Shown here one piece after another: positions 9,407-16,646 of a DNA stretch of 64,000 nucleotides. Every line of letters begins with the position of its first letter. Within the stretch, counting starts at the first letter, position 1. A program made the translations under genes and the position numbers. Origin of the DNA: Limivivens sp934393555. Lineage in GTDB: Bacteria; Bacillota; Clostridia; Lachnospirales; Lachnospiraceae. The notes beneath the pieces are model-generated. The model saw only the letters and a program-made list of their open reading frames with translations. It had not been told where the DNA came from and did no database searches. The DNA lies in assembly GCA_934393555.1 (NCBI GenBank), contig CAKRQP010000001.1:1-64000 (forward strand), given 5' to 3'.

Positions 9407-10663
9407 TTATTTCGTCACCTCTACCTCAATTCTGGAATTCATGTCATAGAATCCCACCGTATCTTTCATGGAGACCACATTGACGCTGCAGGCATCATAA
9501 AGGCGGTGGAACACATGGAAGTCTCCCTCCATATAGCCAGTACAGCCAAAAGAGAGCAGATAGCTTCCACCCTGGAGATCCATCTTTTGGGTGAAAGAAA
9601 CTTCCACTACCGTGTCCTTTTTCGCCGGAACCTCGATCTTCTCGTACATGGTGTTCGTCCCTGTGATCTCCGTTCCCTTCATATCCTTGATCGTGAAGGC
9701 CACGATGGGCTCCTGGAGATCTTTATGGAATTCGATCTTCATCTTGAAAGTACAGGTGCTTCCTTTTTCGATCGTATTGGTCAGCTTTCCATTCTTATCT
9801 GCCACGGCAAAATCGATGATCTCCGCCAGTTTTTCTCCATACTCCAGAAGGTTGGGGTTGACCTGGATCTGACTTCTCCATTCGCCTTCTCTGGCGATAT
9901 GTTTCTCCGGCTCCCCTTCCTGATGGACCAGGAAACGCTTATAGAGATCCACCATGGCCTTAGGACTGCCTTCGTCTACTTTCACTCCCTGATTCAGCAG
10001 CACAACCCGGTCACAGTATTTGCTGATGCTGCTCAGGTCATGGCTTACAAAGAGGATCGTCTTGCCCTGTTTTTTGAATTCTTCAAATTTGTGATAACAT
10101 TTTGCCTGGAAAAATACATCTCCTACGGAAAGGGCCTCATCCACGATCAGGATCTCCGGATCGATATTGATGGCCACGGCAAAAGCCAGGCGGACAAACA
10201 TACCGCTGGAATAGGTTTTCACCGGCTGATTGACAAAATCGCCGATATCGGCAAATCTCAGGATCTCCGGAAGACGTTCCTCGATCTCCTCCTCTGTAAA
10301 GCCGAGCATGGTACCATTGAGATACACATTCTCCACACCGGTATACTCCATGTTGAAGCCGGCTCCAAGCTCCAGAAGAGCGGAAATCCTGCCATCCACG
10401 GTCACACTTCCGGATGTGGGCTGCAGCACGCCGGTGATGATTTTCAGCACGGTAGATTTTCCGGAACCATTGGTTCCGATGATACCTACGGTCTCTCCCC
10501 GGTGCACATCAAAGCTTACCTGATCCAGAGCTCTGTGTTCCCGGTATCTTTTTTCCTTCGTAAACCCAAGCGCCTCTTTTAAACGGTCTGAGGGTTTGTT
10601 ATATAACCGGTAGATCTTACTCACGTTATCTACACGGATCGCAATGTTCTTATCCTTATCCAA
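9407..10663 (-). CDS. wzt: Polysaccharide ABC exporter ATPase with Wzt-type C-terminal domain
   Basis: I place the start at a TTG (10663) eight bases after AGGAGG, giving 418 residues; an upstream in-frame start would overlap the permease and add 29 unlikely residues. Residues 1-230 are an ABC domain: Walker A GTNGSGKST, signature YSSGMFVRLAFA, Walker B ILIVDEALSVGD, switch histidine FVSHD. From about 255 to 418 is a separate beta-rich domain with EITGTNT and VGFYDMNS, the pattern of the Wzt carbohydrate-binding C-terminal domain, which in E. coli O9a reads the capped polymer end. Pairs with the permease 23 bases upstream to export the undecaprenyl-linked polymer. Streptococcal RgpD/GacE are functional counterparts. 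Confidence 0.9.
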   Translation of the reverse strand: MDKDKNIAIRVDNVSKIYRLYNKPSDRLKEALGFTKEKRYREHRALDQVSFDVHRGETVGIIGTNGSGKSTVLKIITGVLQPTSGSVTVDGRISALLELGAGFNMEYTGVENVYLNGTMLGFTEEEIEERLPEILRFADIGDFVNQPVKTYSSGMFVRLAFAVAINIDPEILIVDEALSVGDVFFQAKCYHKFEEFKKQGKTILFVSHDLSSISKYCDRVVLLNQGVKVDEGSPKAMVDLYKRFLVHQEGEPEKHIAREGEWRSQIQVNPNLLEYGEKLAEIIDFAVADKNGKLTNTIEKGSTCTFKMKIEFHKDLQEPIVAFTIKDMKGTEITGTNTMYEKIEVPAKKDTVVEVSFTQKMDLQGGSYLLSFGCTGYMEGDFHVFHRLYDACSVNVVSMKDTVGFYDMNSRIEVEVTK

Positions 10664-10686
10664 AAATCCATCCTCCTGCTCTTCTC

Positions 10687-11511
10687 TTACAGTACATCCG
10701 CAAAGTGGCCTTTCAGCCGGTTGAACACCCAGGTGCTGAACACATAGCACACGATCAGAAATGCCCAGAAATATATGGTCAGAAGCTCATCTTCCCAGAA
10801 CCAGCGCTGCTCGATAAAGGCATTCCGGTAGCCGTGAACGATGTAATAAAACGGATTCAGCTTCAGGATCCGCATGACCGTGCTTCCCCAGGAATAACCG
10901 TTGAGGAAGGAAAGGTCCCACATAACCGGGGTCAGCCAGACGCCGATCTGCAGAAGAATGGAGACGATCTGTCCCATATCCCGGAAAAAGACGATGACAG
11001 AACTCGTCGTATAAACGATGGCCAGGATCAAAAGGAAGAGACAGATCATATAGTAGAGGATTTCCAGATAATAGATGTCCGGATAGTACCCGTAGCAGGC
11101 AAACAGTATCATCGCAAAGGCCACGAAAAACAGATGGATGACCAAGGCTGAAAGAAGCTTTACCACCGGCAGAACACTGATGTCAAAGACCACCTTCTTT
11201 ACCAGATAACTGTATTCCAGAAAGGCATTGGTCCCGTTGACCAGTCCCTCCTGAAAATACATCCAGGGAACAATACCGGAAACCAGATAAAGGACGAAAG
11301 GCGTTCCGTCTCCAGAGGCAGCTCCTCCACGCATGGCGATACCAAACACGAAATAGTAGACCAAAATCGTTACGATGGGCTGTATAAACGCCCATACGGT
11401 TCCGAAATAAGAACCCGCAAAGCGGCTTTTCAGGTCATTTTTTGCCATTTTTTTTACGAGCCGCCGGTTGCGATACAAGGCAGACGGCAAAGTACACAGT
11501 TCTTTCAGCAT
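10687..11511 (-). CDS. wzm: Polysaccharide ABC exporter permease (ABC-2 type)
   Basis: 274 residues, ATG with TAGGAGA upstream. About six hydrophobic segments with the typical ABC-2 polysaccharide start KSRFAGSYFGTVWAFIQP and a C-terminal membrane segment ending in a short basic tail. This is the Wzm/TagG/RgpC family, the membrane channel that moves a completed lipid-linked polymer outward. It precedes its ATPase and follows rfbC by nine bases, in one operon with the dTDP-rhamnose genes, so the cargo is probably rhamnose-containing. Family call firm, cargo inferred. Confidence 0.92.
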   Translation of the reverse strand: MLKELCTLPSALYRNRRLVKKMAKNDLKSRFAGSYFGTVWAFIQPIVTILVYYFVFGIAMRGGAASGDGTPFVLYLVSGIVPWMYFQEGLVNGTNAFLEYSYLVKKVVFDISVLPVVKLLSALVIHLFFVAFAMILFACYGYYPDIYYLEILYYMICLFLLILAIVYTTSSVIVFFRDMGQIVSILLQIGVWLTPVMWDLSFLNGYSWGSTVMRILKLNPFYYIVHGYRNAFIEQRWFWEDELLTIYFWAFLIVCYVFSTWVFNRLKGHFADVL

Positions 11512-11520
11512 ATGATTCTC

Positions 11521-12081
11521 CTACTTATTTTTCTCCTGGTATTCTCTGAAGGAACCCCAGTTCTGATCTTTCTCGGAAATGGTCAGCTCCATGCCTTCCG
11601 GAATGGGCCACTGTACGTTGATGTCCGGATCTTTCCAGGAAAGTCCGCCCTCATCATTGGGATGATAGAAATCTGTACATTTGTAAGCGAACTCCGCATG
11701 ATCAGAAAGCACCAGAAAGCCATGTGCAAAATTCTTCGGAATAAAGAACTGCTTTTTGTTCTCTGCGGAAAGCAGGACACCAAACCATTTTCCATACGTT
11801 TTGGATCCTTTTCTCAAGTCTACCGCCACATCATAAACCTCACCGGAAACCACGCGCACCAGCTTGTCCTGCGGGTAATTGATCTGGAAATGAAGACCGC
11901 GGAGCACGCCTTTTTTGGAAGCGGACTGGTTGTCCTGAACAAACTCCATATCAATACCGGCTTCTTTATAATCATTGTAATTATAGGTTTCCATGAAATA
12001 GCCTCTCTCATCCCCGAAAACGGTAGGGGTGATGACCTTCAGGCCTTCGATTTCACAAGTTTCCACTGTAATTTTTCCCAT
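11521..12081 (-). CDS. rfbC: dTDP-4-dehydrorhamnose 3,5-epimerase
   Basis: 186 residues, normal length for RmlC, ATG with CAGGAGG upstream. Catalyses the double epimerisation of dTDP-4-keto-6-deoxyglucose, third step of dTDP-L-rhamnose synthesis. Signature features are DERGYFMETYN, the catalytic-histidine motif LRGLHFQ, and VYDVAVDLRKGS. A hairpin lies between it and rfbA. The other three Rml steps are all in the window (rfbA, rfbB next door; rfbD at 19.7-20.7 kb). Confidence 0.96.
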   Translation of the reverse strand: MGKITVETCEIEGLKVITPTVFGDERGYFMETYNYNDYKEAGIDMEFVQDNQSASKKGVLRGLHFQINYPQDKLVRVVSGEVYDVAVDLRKGSKTYGKWFGVLLSAENKKQFFIPKNFAHGFLVLSDHAEFAYKCTDFYHPNDEGGLSWKDPDINVQWPIPEGMELTISEKDQNWGSFREYQEKNK

Positions 12082-12130
12082 TTTTTTGTCCTCCTGATTT
12101 TATCATAATTTTTCCTTTATAACGTTGAAA

Positions 12131-12164
12131 ACCAGAAGGTCCCAGTCTCCTGGTCCCTTCTGGT
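12131..12164 (-). terminator. Hairpin between rfbA and rfbC, possible attenuator
   Basis: Inverted repeat with outer arms ACCAGAAGG and CCTTCTGGT and an inner CCAG/CTGG stem. On the minus strand it is followed by only TTTTC, so it is a weak terminator or a processing or attenuation site lowering expression of rfbC and everything downstream. Seen directly; function inferred. Confidence 0.5.
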
Positions 12165-12176
12165 CACTGAAGGCTC

Positions 12177-13046
12177 TCAGAGTCCTTCTGCTATCTCTAC
12201 CAGATACTGGCCGTAAGCGGTCTTCATCAGCGGTTTGGCCAGCTCCAGAAGCTGTTCCTTATTGATAAAGCCCCTGCGGTAAGCGATCTCCTCGATACAG
12301 GAAATGTAGAGTCCCTGGCGTTTCTGGAAGGCCGCCACAAAGTCAGCCGCATCCAGAAGGGAGTCATGATTTCCGGTATCCAGCCATGCAAAGCCTCTTC
12401 CCAGAGTCTCTACATGAAGTTTGCCCCTTCTGAGATATTCATTATTCACGCTGGTGATCTCGATCTCACCTCTTGCGGAGGGTTTTACATTCTTTGCGAT
12501 CTCTACCACGTCATTGTCATAGAAGTAAAGTCCCGGTACTGCATAGTTGGACTTCGGATGCTCCGGTTTTTCCTCGATGGAAAGAGCCTTTCCGTTCTTG
12601 TCAAACTCTACCACGCCGTATTCCCGCGGATCTCTTACATAGTAACCGAAGATGGTGGCGCCGTCTTCTCTTGCAGCCACACTCTGGAGTACCTTTGAAA
12701 AACTCTGTCCGTAGAAAATATTGTCACCGAGGATCAGTGCCACACGGTCATCGCCGATGAATTTCTCACCGATGATAAACGCATCTGCCAGTCCTCTCGG
12801 GCTCTCCTGAACCGCATAGGAAAGCTCCAGTCCCAGCTGTTTTCCGTCTCCCAGGAGTTCTTCAAATACCGGAAGATCTCTCGGAGTGGAAATGATCAGG
12901 ATCTCTCTGATGCCGGAAAGCATCAGGATAGAAAGCGGATAATAGATCATGGGCTTGTCATAAACCGGCATGATCTGTTTGGAAATGGCCTTGGTCAGCG
13001 GATACAGACGTGTTCCGGAGCCTCCGGCTAAGATAATACCTTTCAT
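12177..13046 (-). CDS. rfbA: Glucose-1-phosphate thymidylyltransferase
   Basis: 289 residues, the usual RmlA size. Makes dTDP-glucose from dTTP and glucose-1-phosphate, the entry step to dTDP-rhamnose. The N-terminus carries the nucleotidyltransferase signature GGSGTRLYPLT followed by KPMIYYPL; later EKPEHPKS and the metal-binding DTGNHDSLLDA region are present. Start ATG has AAAGGAG upstream. Second gene of the rfbBAC run, 15 bases after rfbB. Confidence 0.97.
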   Translation of the reverse strand: MKGIILAGGSGTRLYPLTKAISKQIMPVYDKPMIYYPLSILMLSGIREILIISTPRDLPVFEELLGDGKQLGLELSYAVQESPRGLADAFIIGEKFIGDDRVALILGDNIFYGQSFSKVLQSVAAREDGATIFGYYVRDPREYGVVEFDKNGKALSIEEKPEHPKSNYAVPGLYFYDNDVVEIAKNVKPSARGEIEITSVNNEYLRRGKLHVETLGRGFAWLDTGNHDSLLDAADFVAAFQKRQGLYISCIEEIAYRRGFINKEQLLELAKPLMKTAYGQYLVEIAEGL

Positions 13047-13061
13047 AAGTAATTACTCCTT

Positions 13062-14144
13062 TTATCTATGGCTGTACATGTCCTCATAGTATTTCTGGTA
13101 GTCACCGCTGGTGATACGCTCCATCCAGTCTTCATGCTCGAAATACCATTTGATGGTCTTCTTAATTCCTTCTGCAAAGCAGGTCTCCGGATACCAGCCC
13201 ACCTCGGCTTTGATCTTGTCCGGTGCAATGGCATAGCGGCGGTCATGACCCTTCCGGTCTTCCACATAGGTGATCAGATCCTCACTTACAAGCGCTTTTC
13301 TCGGATCTCCCTCCGGAAGCATCTCCTGCAGAGTATCCAGAATGATATGAATGATCTCAATGTTCTGTTTCTCGTTATGCCCGCCAATGTTGTAAGTCTC
13401 GAAGAGACGACCCTTCTCCTGTACCATATCGATTCCCTTTGCGTGATCCTCTACATAGAGCCAGTCGCGGACGTTCTTACCGTCGCCGTATACCGGCAGC
13501 TTTTTGCCATGAAGAGCATTGTTGATGATCAGCGGAATCAGCTTCTCCGGGAACTGATAAGGTCCGTAGTTATTGCTGCAATTGGTGATATTTGCCGGGA
13601 AATGATAGGTATCCATGTATGCCTTTACCAGCATGTCGGAAGAAGCCTTACTTGCGGAATACGGGCTGTGCGGTGCATACGGGGTGGTCTCATAGAAATA
13701 GCCGCCGTCCTCGCTGAGAGAACCGTACACCTCATCAGTGGAAACATGAAGGAATTTTTTACCTTCTTTGAACGTACCGTCCGGCAGTTCCCAGGCGTTC
13801 TTGGCTGCATTCAGCATGTTCAGCGTTCCCAGAACGTTGGTCTTCACAAAAACATCCGGATTCTTGATGCTGCGGTCTACGTGGCTTTCCGCTGCGAAAT
13901 GAACCACACGGTCGATATCGTTCTCCTCAAAAATCTGGATCATCTTCTCTCCGTCACAGATATCTGCTTTGATAAAGGTGTAGTTCTCTTTCTCCTCGAT
14001 ATCCTTCAGATTCTCCAGATTACCTGCATAAGTCAGGCAGTCCACGTTGATGATGCGGATGGTGTCGCCGTATTTTTTAAACATATAATGGATATAGTTG
14101 GATCCGATAAATCCGGCACCACCGGTAACCAAATAAGTTTTCAT
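13062..14144 (-). CDS. rfbB: dTDP-glucose 4,6-dehydratase
   Basis: 360 residues, an extended short-chain dehydrogenase. Rossmann motif TGGAGFIGSNY at the N-terminus, catalytic STDEVYG, and the YSASK tyrosine-lysine pair. Converts dTDP-glucose to dTDP-4-keto-6-deoxyglucose using bound NAD. First gene of the minus-strand operon: ATG preceded by CAGGAGG, with a good promoter about 45 bases upstream. Everything from here to position 1 is closely spaced on the same strand. Confidence 0.97.
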   Translation of the reverse strand: MKTYLVTGGAGFIGSNYIHYMFKKYGDTIRIINVDCLTYAGNLENLKDIEEKENYTFIKADICDGEKMIQIFEENDIDRVVHFAAESHVDRSIKNPDVFVKTNVLGTLNMLNAAKNAWELPDGTFKEGKKFLHVSTDEVYGSLSEDGGYFYETTPYAPHSPYSASKASSDMLVKAYMDTYHFPANITNCSNNYGPYQFPEKLIPLIINNALHGKKLPVYGDGKNVRDWLYVEDHAKGIDMVQEKGRLFETYNIGGHNEKQNIEIIHIILDTLQEMLPEGDPRKALVSEDLITYVEDRKGHDRRYAIAPDKIKAEVGWYPETCFAEGIKKTIKWYFEHEDWMERITSGDYQKYYEDMYSHR

Positions 14145-14188
14145 TGTTTTCCTCCTGTTTTTTCTGCATTTGTGCAGACTTTTGGGAT

Positions 14189-14217
14189 ATTATATCAAAT
14201 TTTCAATCCATCAGCAA
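14189..14217 (-). promoter_or_regulatory. Sigma-A-type promoter of the rfbB operon
   Basis: Minus strand: TTGCTG at 14217-14212, 17-base spacer, perfect TATAAT at 14194-14189. Just downstream in the leader lies a small palindrome, TCTGCA-TTTG-TGCAGA (14163-14178), that could be a regulatory site. Confidence 0.7.
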
Positions 14218-14273
14218 GCCCCAGAGGACTGTTTTTCCGATTTTGTCCGTTTTTTCCGTTTTTTCATCTTCGG

Positions 14274-14302
14274 TTTACAGTTTTCAGCAAATATGATAAA
14301 CT
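14274..14302 (+). promoter_or_regulatory. Promoter of the plus-strand fn3 protein
   Basis: TTTACA at 14274-14279, 17-base spacer, TAAACT at 14297-14302. About 30 bases before the start codon at 14333, which has an AAGGAGGA ribosome site. Transcribed away from the divergent rfbB promoter. Confidence 0.5.
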
Positions 14303-14332
14303 GGATATATCTATGTCAAGGAGGAAGACATT

Positions 14333-15622
14333 ATGAAAAAAGGCAGAAAATTTTACGCTTCCCTGCTTCTTTTTACTGCTGCCCTTTGTCCCTTATCCGG
14401 TAATCCGGATTTCGGCACAGGCCCGGCAAAAGCTGCGGAAGCCACCGTTTCCGTTCCCCAAAAACTTCTGGCCACGGTGAAAAAGGGCTATGTGAAGCTC
14501 ACCTGGACAAAAACAGCCGGTGCTGACCGGTATGTTATTTATCGGAAAGCCGTTTCCGGCTCCTACCGGAAGCTCACCACCGTCAAAGGTACCGTAACCT
14601 CCTGGATTGACCGGACAGCTCCGGGCGGTGGAAAATGTACCTACGCGGTTTCCGCTGTAAAAAACGGAAAGACAGGTCAGAAAAAAACGGTAACCAGAAC
14701 CCTGGCAGCCCGTCCCTCCCAGCCGAAGCTTAACAGCCTCGTCTATACAAACAATGCACTGAAGCTTACCTGGAAGAAGACTTCCAATGCTACCGGCTAC
14801 CTTGTTTACAAGAAAACCGGCGGCGGCAAATTTGTGCAGGTGACAAAAACGCCTTTGGACGCTTCGATCCTTTCCTATACAGATTATAACGTCCAGAAAA
14901 ACAAAACCTACAGCTATACGGTTCAGGCAGTAGCCGCCGGTGTCCGGAGTACCTACAGCAAGACCGGCCTCACGCGGACCTGTTCGGAATATCAGTCCAT
15001 TGAGAATACAGCCTCCTCTTATTCCATCGAGGCCGATGTAAAGCTCACCGGAACCGGCAGCGGCTACCACGCCAAGCTCGTGGCCTGTACGCCGACTTCC
15101 GCCGTCAGCTTCGGGATCCAGTTCGATGAGTTCGGTATCCCTCCCTACACAGATGAGACCACTTTCATTGTAGAAAATGTGATTTCCAACAACCCCGGTG
15201 ACCAGGAATATTTCCGCACCGGCTACGCGGCCCGCAATAAGACCTTTCATCTGATGCTCACGATCCGTAAAAACGGTCTCTGTGAATTTTATGTAGACGG
15301 TGTCCGGGTCGGAAAAACCACAAATAAAAAGCTGGCCAACCAGAAAGACATCGCACTTCGCATTGAGGGCTCTGCCCGCTTAAACGGAGACAGCGTCAAC
15401 GCAAAATTCAGCAACATCCGCATCAAGAAAGACGGAAAATACGATGCCAAACGGATCTGGAACACCTATCCTTTCATCACAAACAAAGGACTCAAGGCGG
15501 ATACCAGCCGTTTTGACACTGCCCGTGCCATCACCATCAGCGGAAAAATCAAAGGGCTGACCAAGGATCAGGACTGGGACAGCGCTTACGGCGATGTTTC
15601 CGGCATCATTCAGTTCTGGTAA
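14333..15622 (+). CDS. Secreted fibronectin type III protein with lectin-like C-terminal domain
   Basis: 429 residues. A signal peptide of about 35 residues ends near AKAAEA. Two fn3-like repeats follow (about 40-125 and 130-220), each with the LTWKK/TWTK...GADRYVIYRK pattern. Residues about 225-370 look like a concanavalin/LamG-type sandwich (SYSIEADVKLTG at its start, NGLCEFYVDGVRVGKT in its core). No catalytic motif and no sortase signal were seen, so it is probably exported and held by carbohydrate binding. It is on the opposite strand to the flanking polysaccharide genes, first in a three-gene plus-strand run. Binding target unknown. Confidence 0.8.
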   Translation: MKKGRKFYASLLLFTAALCPLSGNPDFGTGPAKAAEATVSVPQKLLATVKKGYVKLTWTKTAGADRYVIYRKAVSGSYRKLTTVKGTVTSWIDRTAPGGGKCTYAVSAVKNGKTGQKKTVTRTLAARPSQPKLNSLVYTNNALKLTWKKTSNATGYLVYKKTGGGKFVQVTKTPLDASILSYTDYNVQKNKTYSYTVQAVAAGVRSTYSKTGLTRTCSEYQSIENTASSYSIEADVKLTGTGSGYHAKLVACTPTSAVSFGIQFDEFGIPPYTDETTFIVENVISNNPGDQEYFRTGYAARNKTFHLMLTIRKNGLCEFYVDGVRVGKTTNKKLANQKDIALRIEGSARLNGDSVNAKFSNIRIKKDGKYDAKRIWNTYPFITNKGLKADTSRFDTARAITISGKIKGLTKDQDWDSAYGDVSGIIQFW

Positions 15623-15628
15623 AAAGTT

Positions 15629-15648
15629 CCGTATCTCACGGCTTTTTT
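15629..15648 (+). terminator. Weak terminator after the fn3 protein
   Basis: Short stem CCGT-ATCTC-ACGG followed by CTTTTTTA. The stem is small, so read-through into the next gene is likely. Confidence 0.4.
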
Positions 15649-15704
15649 ATACACAGCGGAAACTATTTTCCGCAAAATCATTCACAAAAAGGAGAAATTC
15701 TGTT

Positions 15705-16625
15705 ATGAAAGATACTGCATTAGTTGTTATGGCAGCCGGTATCGGCAGCCGTTTTGGAGGAGGCATCAAACAGCTGGCTCCGGTTGGCCCCAATGGCGAG
15801 ATCATCATGGATTATTCCATCCACGATGCCCTGGAAGCCGGCTTTAACAAGATCGTTTTTATCATCCGAAAAGACATCGAAGACGAATTCCGTACCGTTA
15901 TCGGAAACCGTATGGAGAAGCTTGCAGACGTTTCTTATGTGTTCCAGGACATGCATGACCTTCCGGAAGGCTTCACCTGCCCGGAAGACCGCAAAAAACC
16001 ATGGGGAACCGGTCAGGCTGTCCTTGCCTGCCGCAAGACTCTGGACATTCCCTTCGCCGTGATCAACGCCGATGACTACTATGGAAAAGAAGGCTTCCGA
16101 AAAATCCATGAGTTCCTCGTTTCCGAACAGCCCAAGGATGGTAAAGCCCATTATTGCATGGCCGGCTTCATCCTCGGAAATACCTTGAGTGAAAACGGTT
16201 CCGTTACCCGAGGTATCTGCAAAGCCAACGAAAAAGGTCATCTGACCCATGTCGTGGAGACCCACGATATCTACAAAACCACCGAGGGTGCCGGCGTCCC
16301 TGATGAAACAGGCAGCCTGACTCCCGTAGATGTAAACAGTCTCGTTTCCATGAATATGTGGGGCTTTACCCCGGATATCCTGAACGTTCTGGAAAAAGGC
16401 TTTCCGGAATTTTTAAGCCAGATCCAGCCCGGTGATATCAAGGCCGAATATCTTCTTCCCACCATCGTGGATCAGCTGATCCAGAGCGGACAGGCTGATG
16501 TAACGGTCCTGCCCACTCACGACAAATGGTTCGGTGTTACTTACAAGGAAGATAAAGACTTCGTTATCCGTTCCTTCCAGGAACTGATCAAAGCCGGTGT
16601 TTACCCTGAAAAACTTTACAACTGA
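15705..16625 (+). CDS. Sugar nucleotidyltransferase of unknown specificity
   Basis: 306 residues from an ATG with AAAAAGGAGA upstream; a longer frame to 15594 overlaps the previous gene and lacks a ribosome site. The N-terminus has the nucleotidyltransferase fingerprint VMAAGIGSRFGGGIKQ and the substrate-side INADDYYG metal motif. Such enzymes join NTP to a sugar-1-phosphate or a similar phosphorylated alcohol. It is not close to RfbA, so the product is not predictable from sequence reading alone. It lies between two secreted-protein genes and near the polysaccharide operons, which suggests a surface-glycan precursor. Confidence 0.8.
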   Translation: MKDTALVVMAAGIGSRFGGGIKQLAPVGPNGEIIMDYSIHDALEAGFNKIVFIIRKDIEDEFRTVIGNRMEKLADVSYVFQDMHDLPEGFTCPEDRKKPWGTGQAVLACRKTLDIPFAVINADDYYGKEGFRKIHEFLVSEQPKDGKAHYCMAGFILGNTLSENGSVTRGICKANEKGHLTHVVETHDIYKTTEGAGVPDETGSLTPVDVNSLVSMNMWGFTPDILNVLEKGFPEFLSQIQPGDIKAEYLLPTIVDQLIQSGQADVTVLPTHDKWFGVTYKEDKDFVIRSFQELIKAGVYPEKLYN

Positions 16626-16646
16626 CAGAAAAGAGCTGATCGAACT

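Noticed and set aside
10664..10750. Upstream in-frame extension of the Wzt-type ATPase
   Set aside because: It overlaps the permease by 64 bases and lacks a ribosome site, while a TTG at 10663 has AGGAGG at proper spacing.
13068..14336. Plus-strand open frame of 422 codons opposite rfbB
   Set aside because: rfbB on the minus strand is complete with all catalytic motifs; the antisense frame has no ribosome site or recognisable domain.
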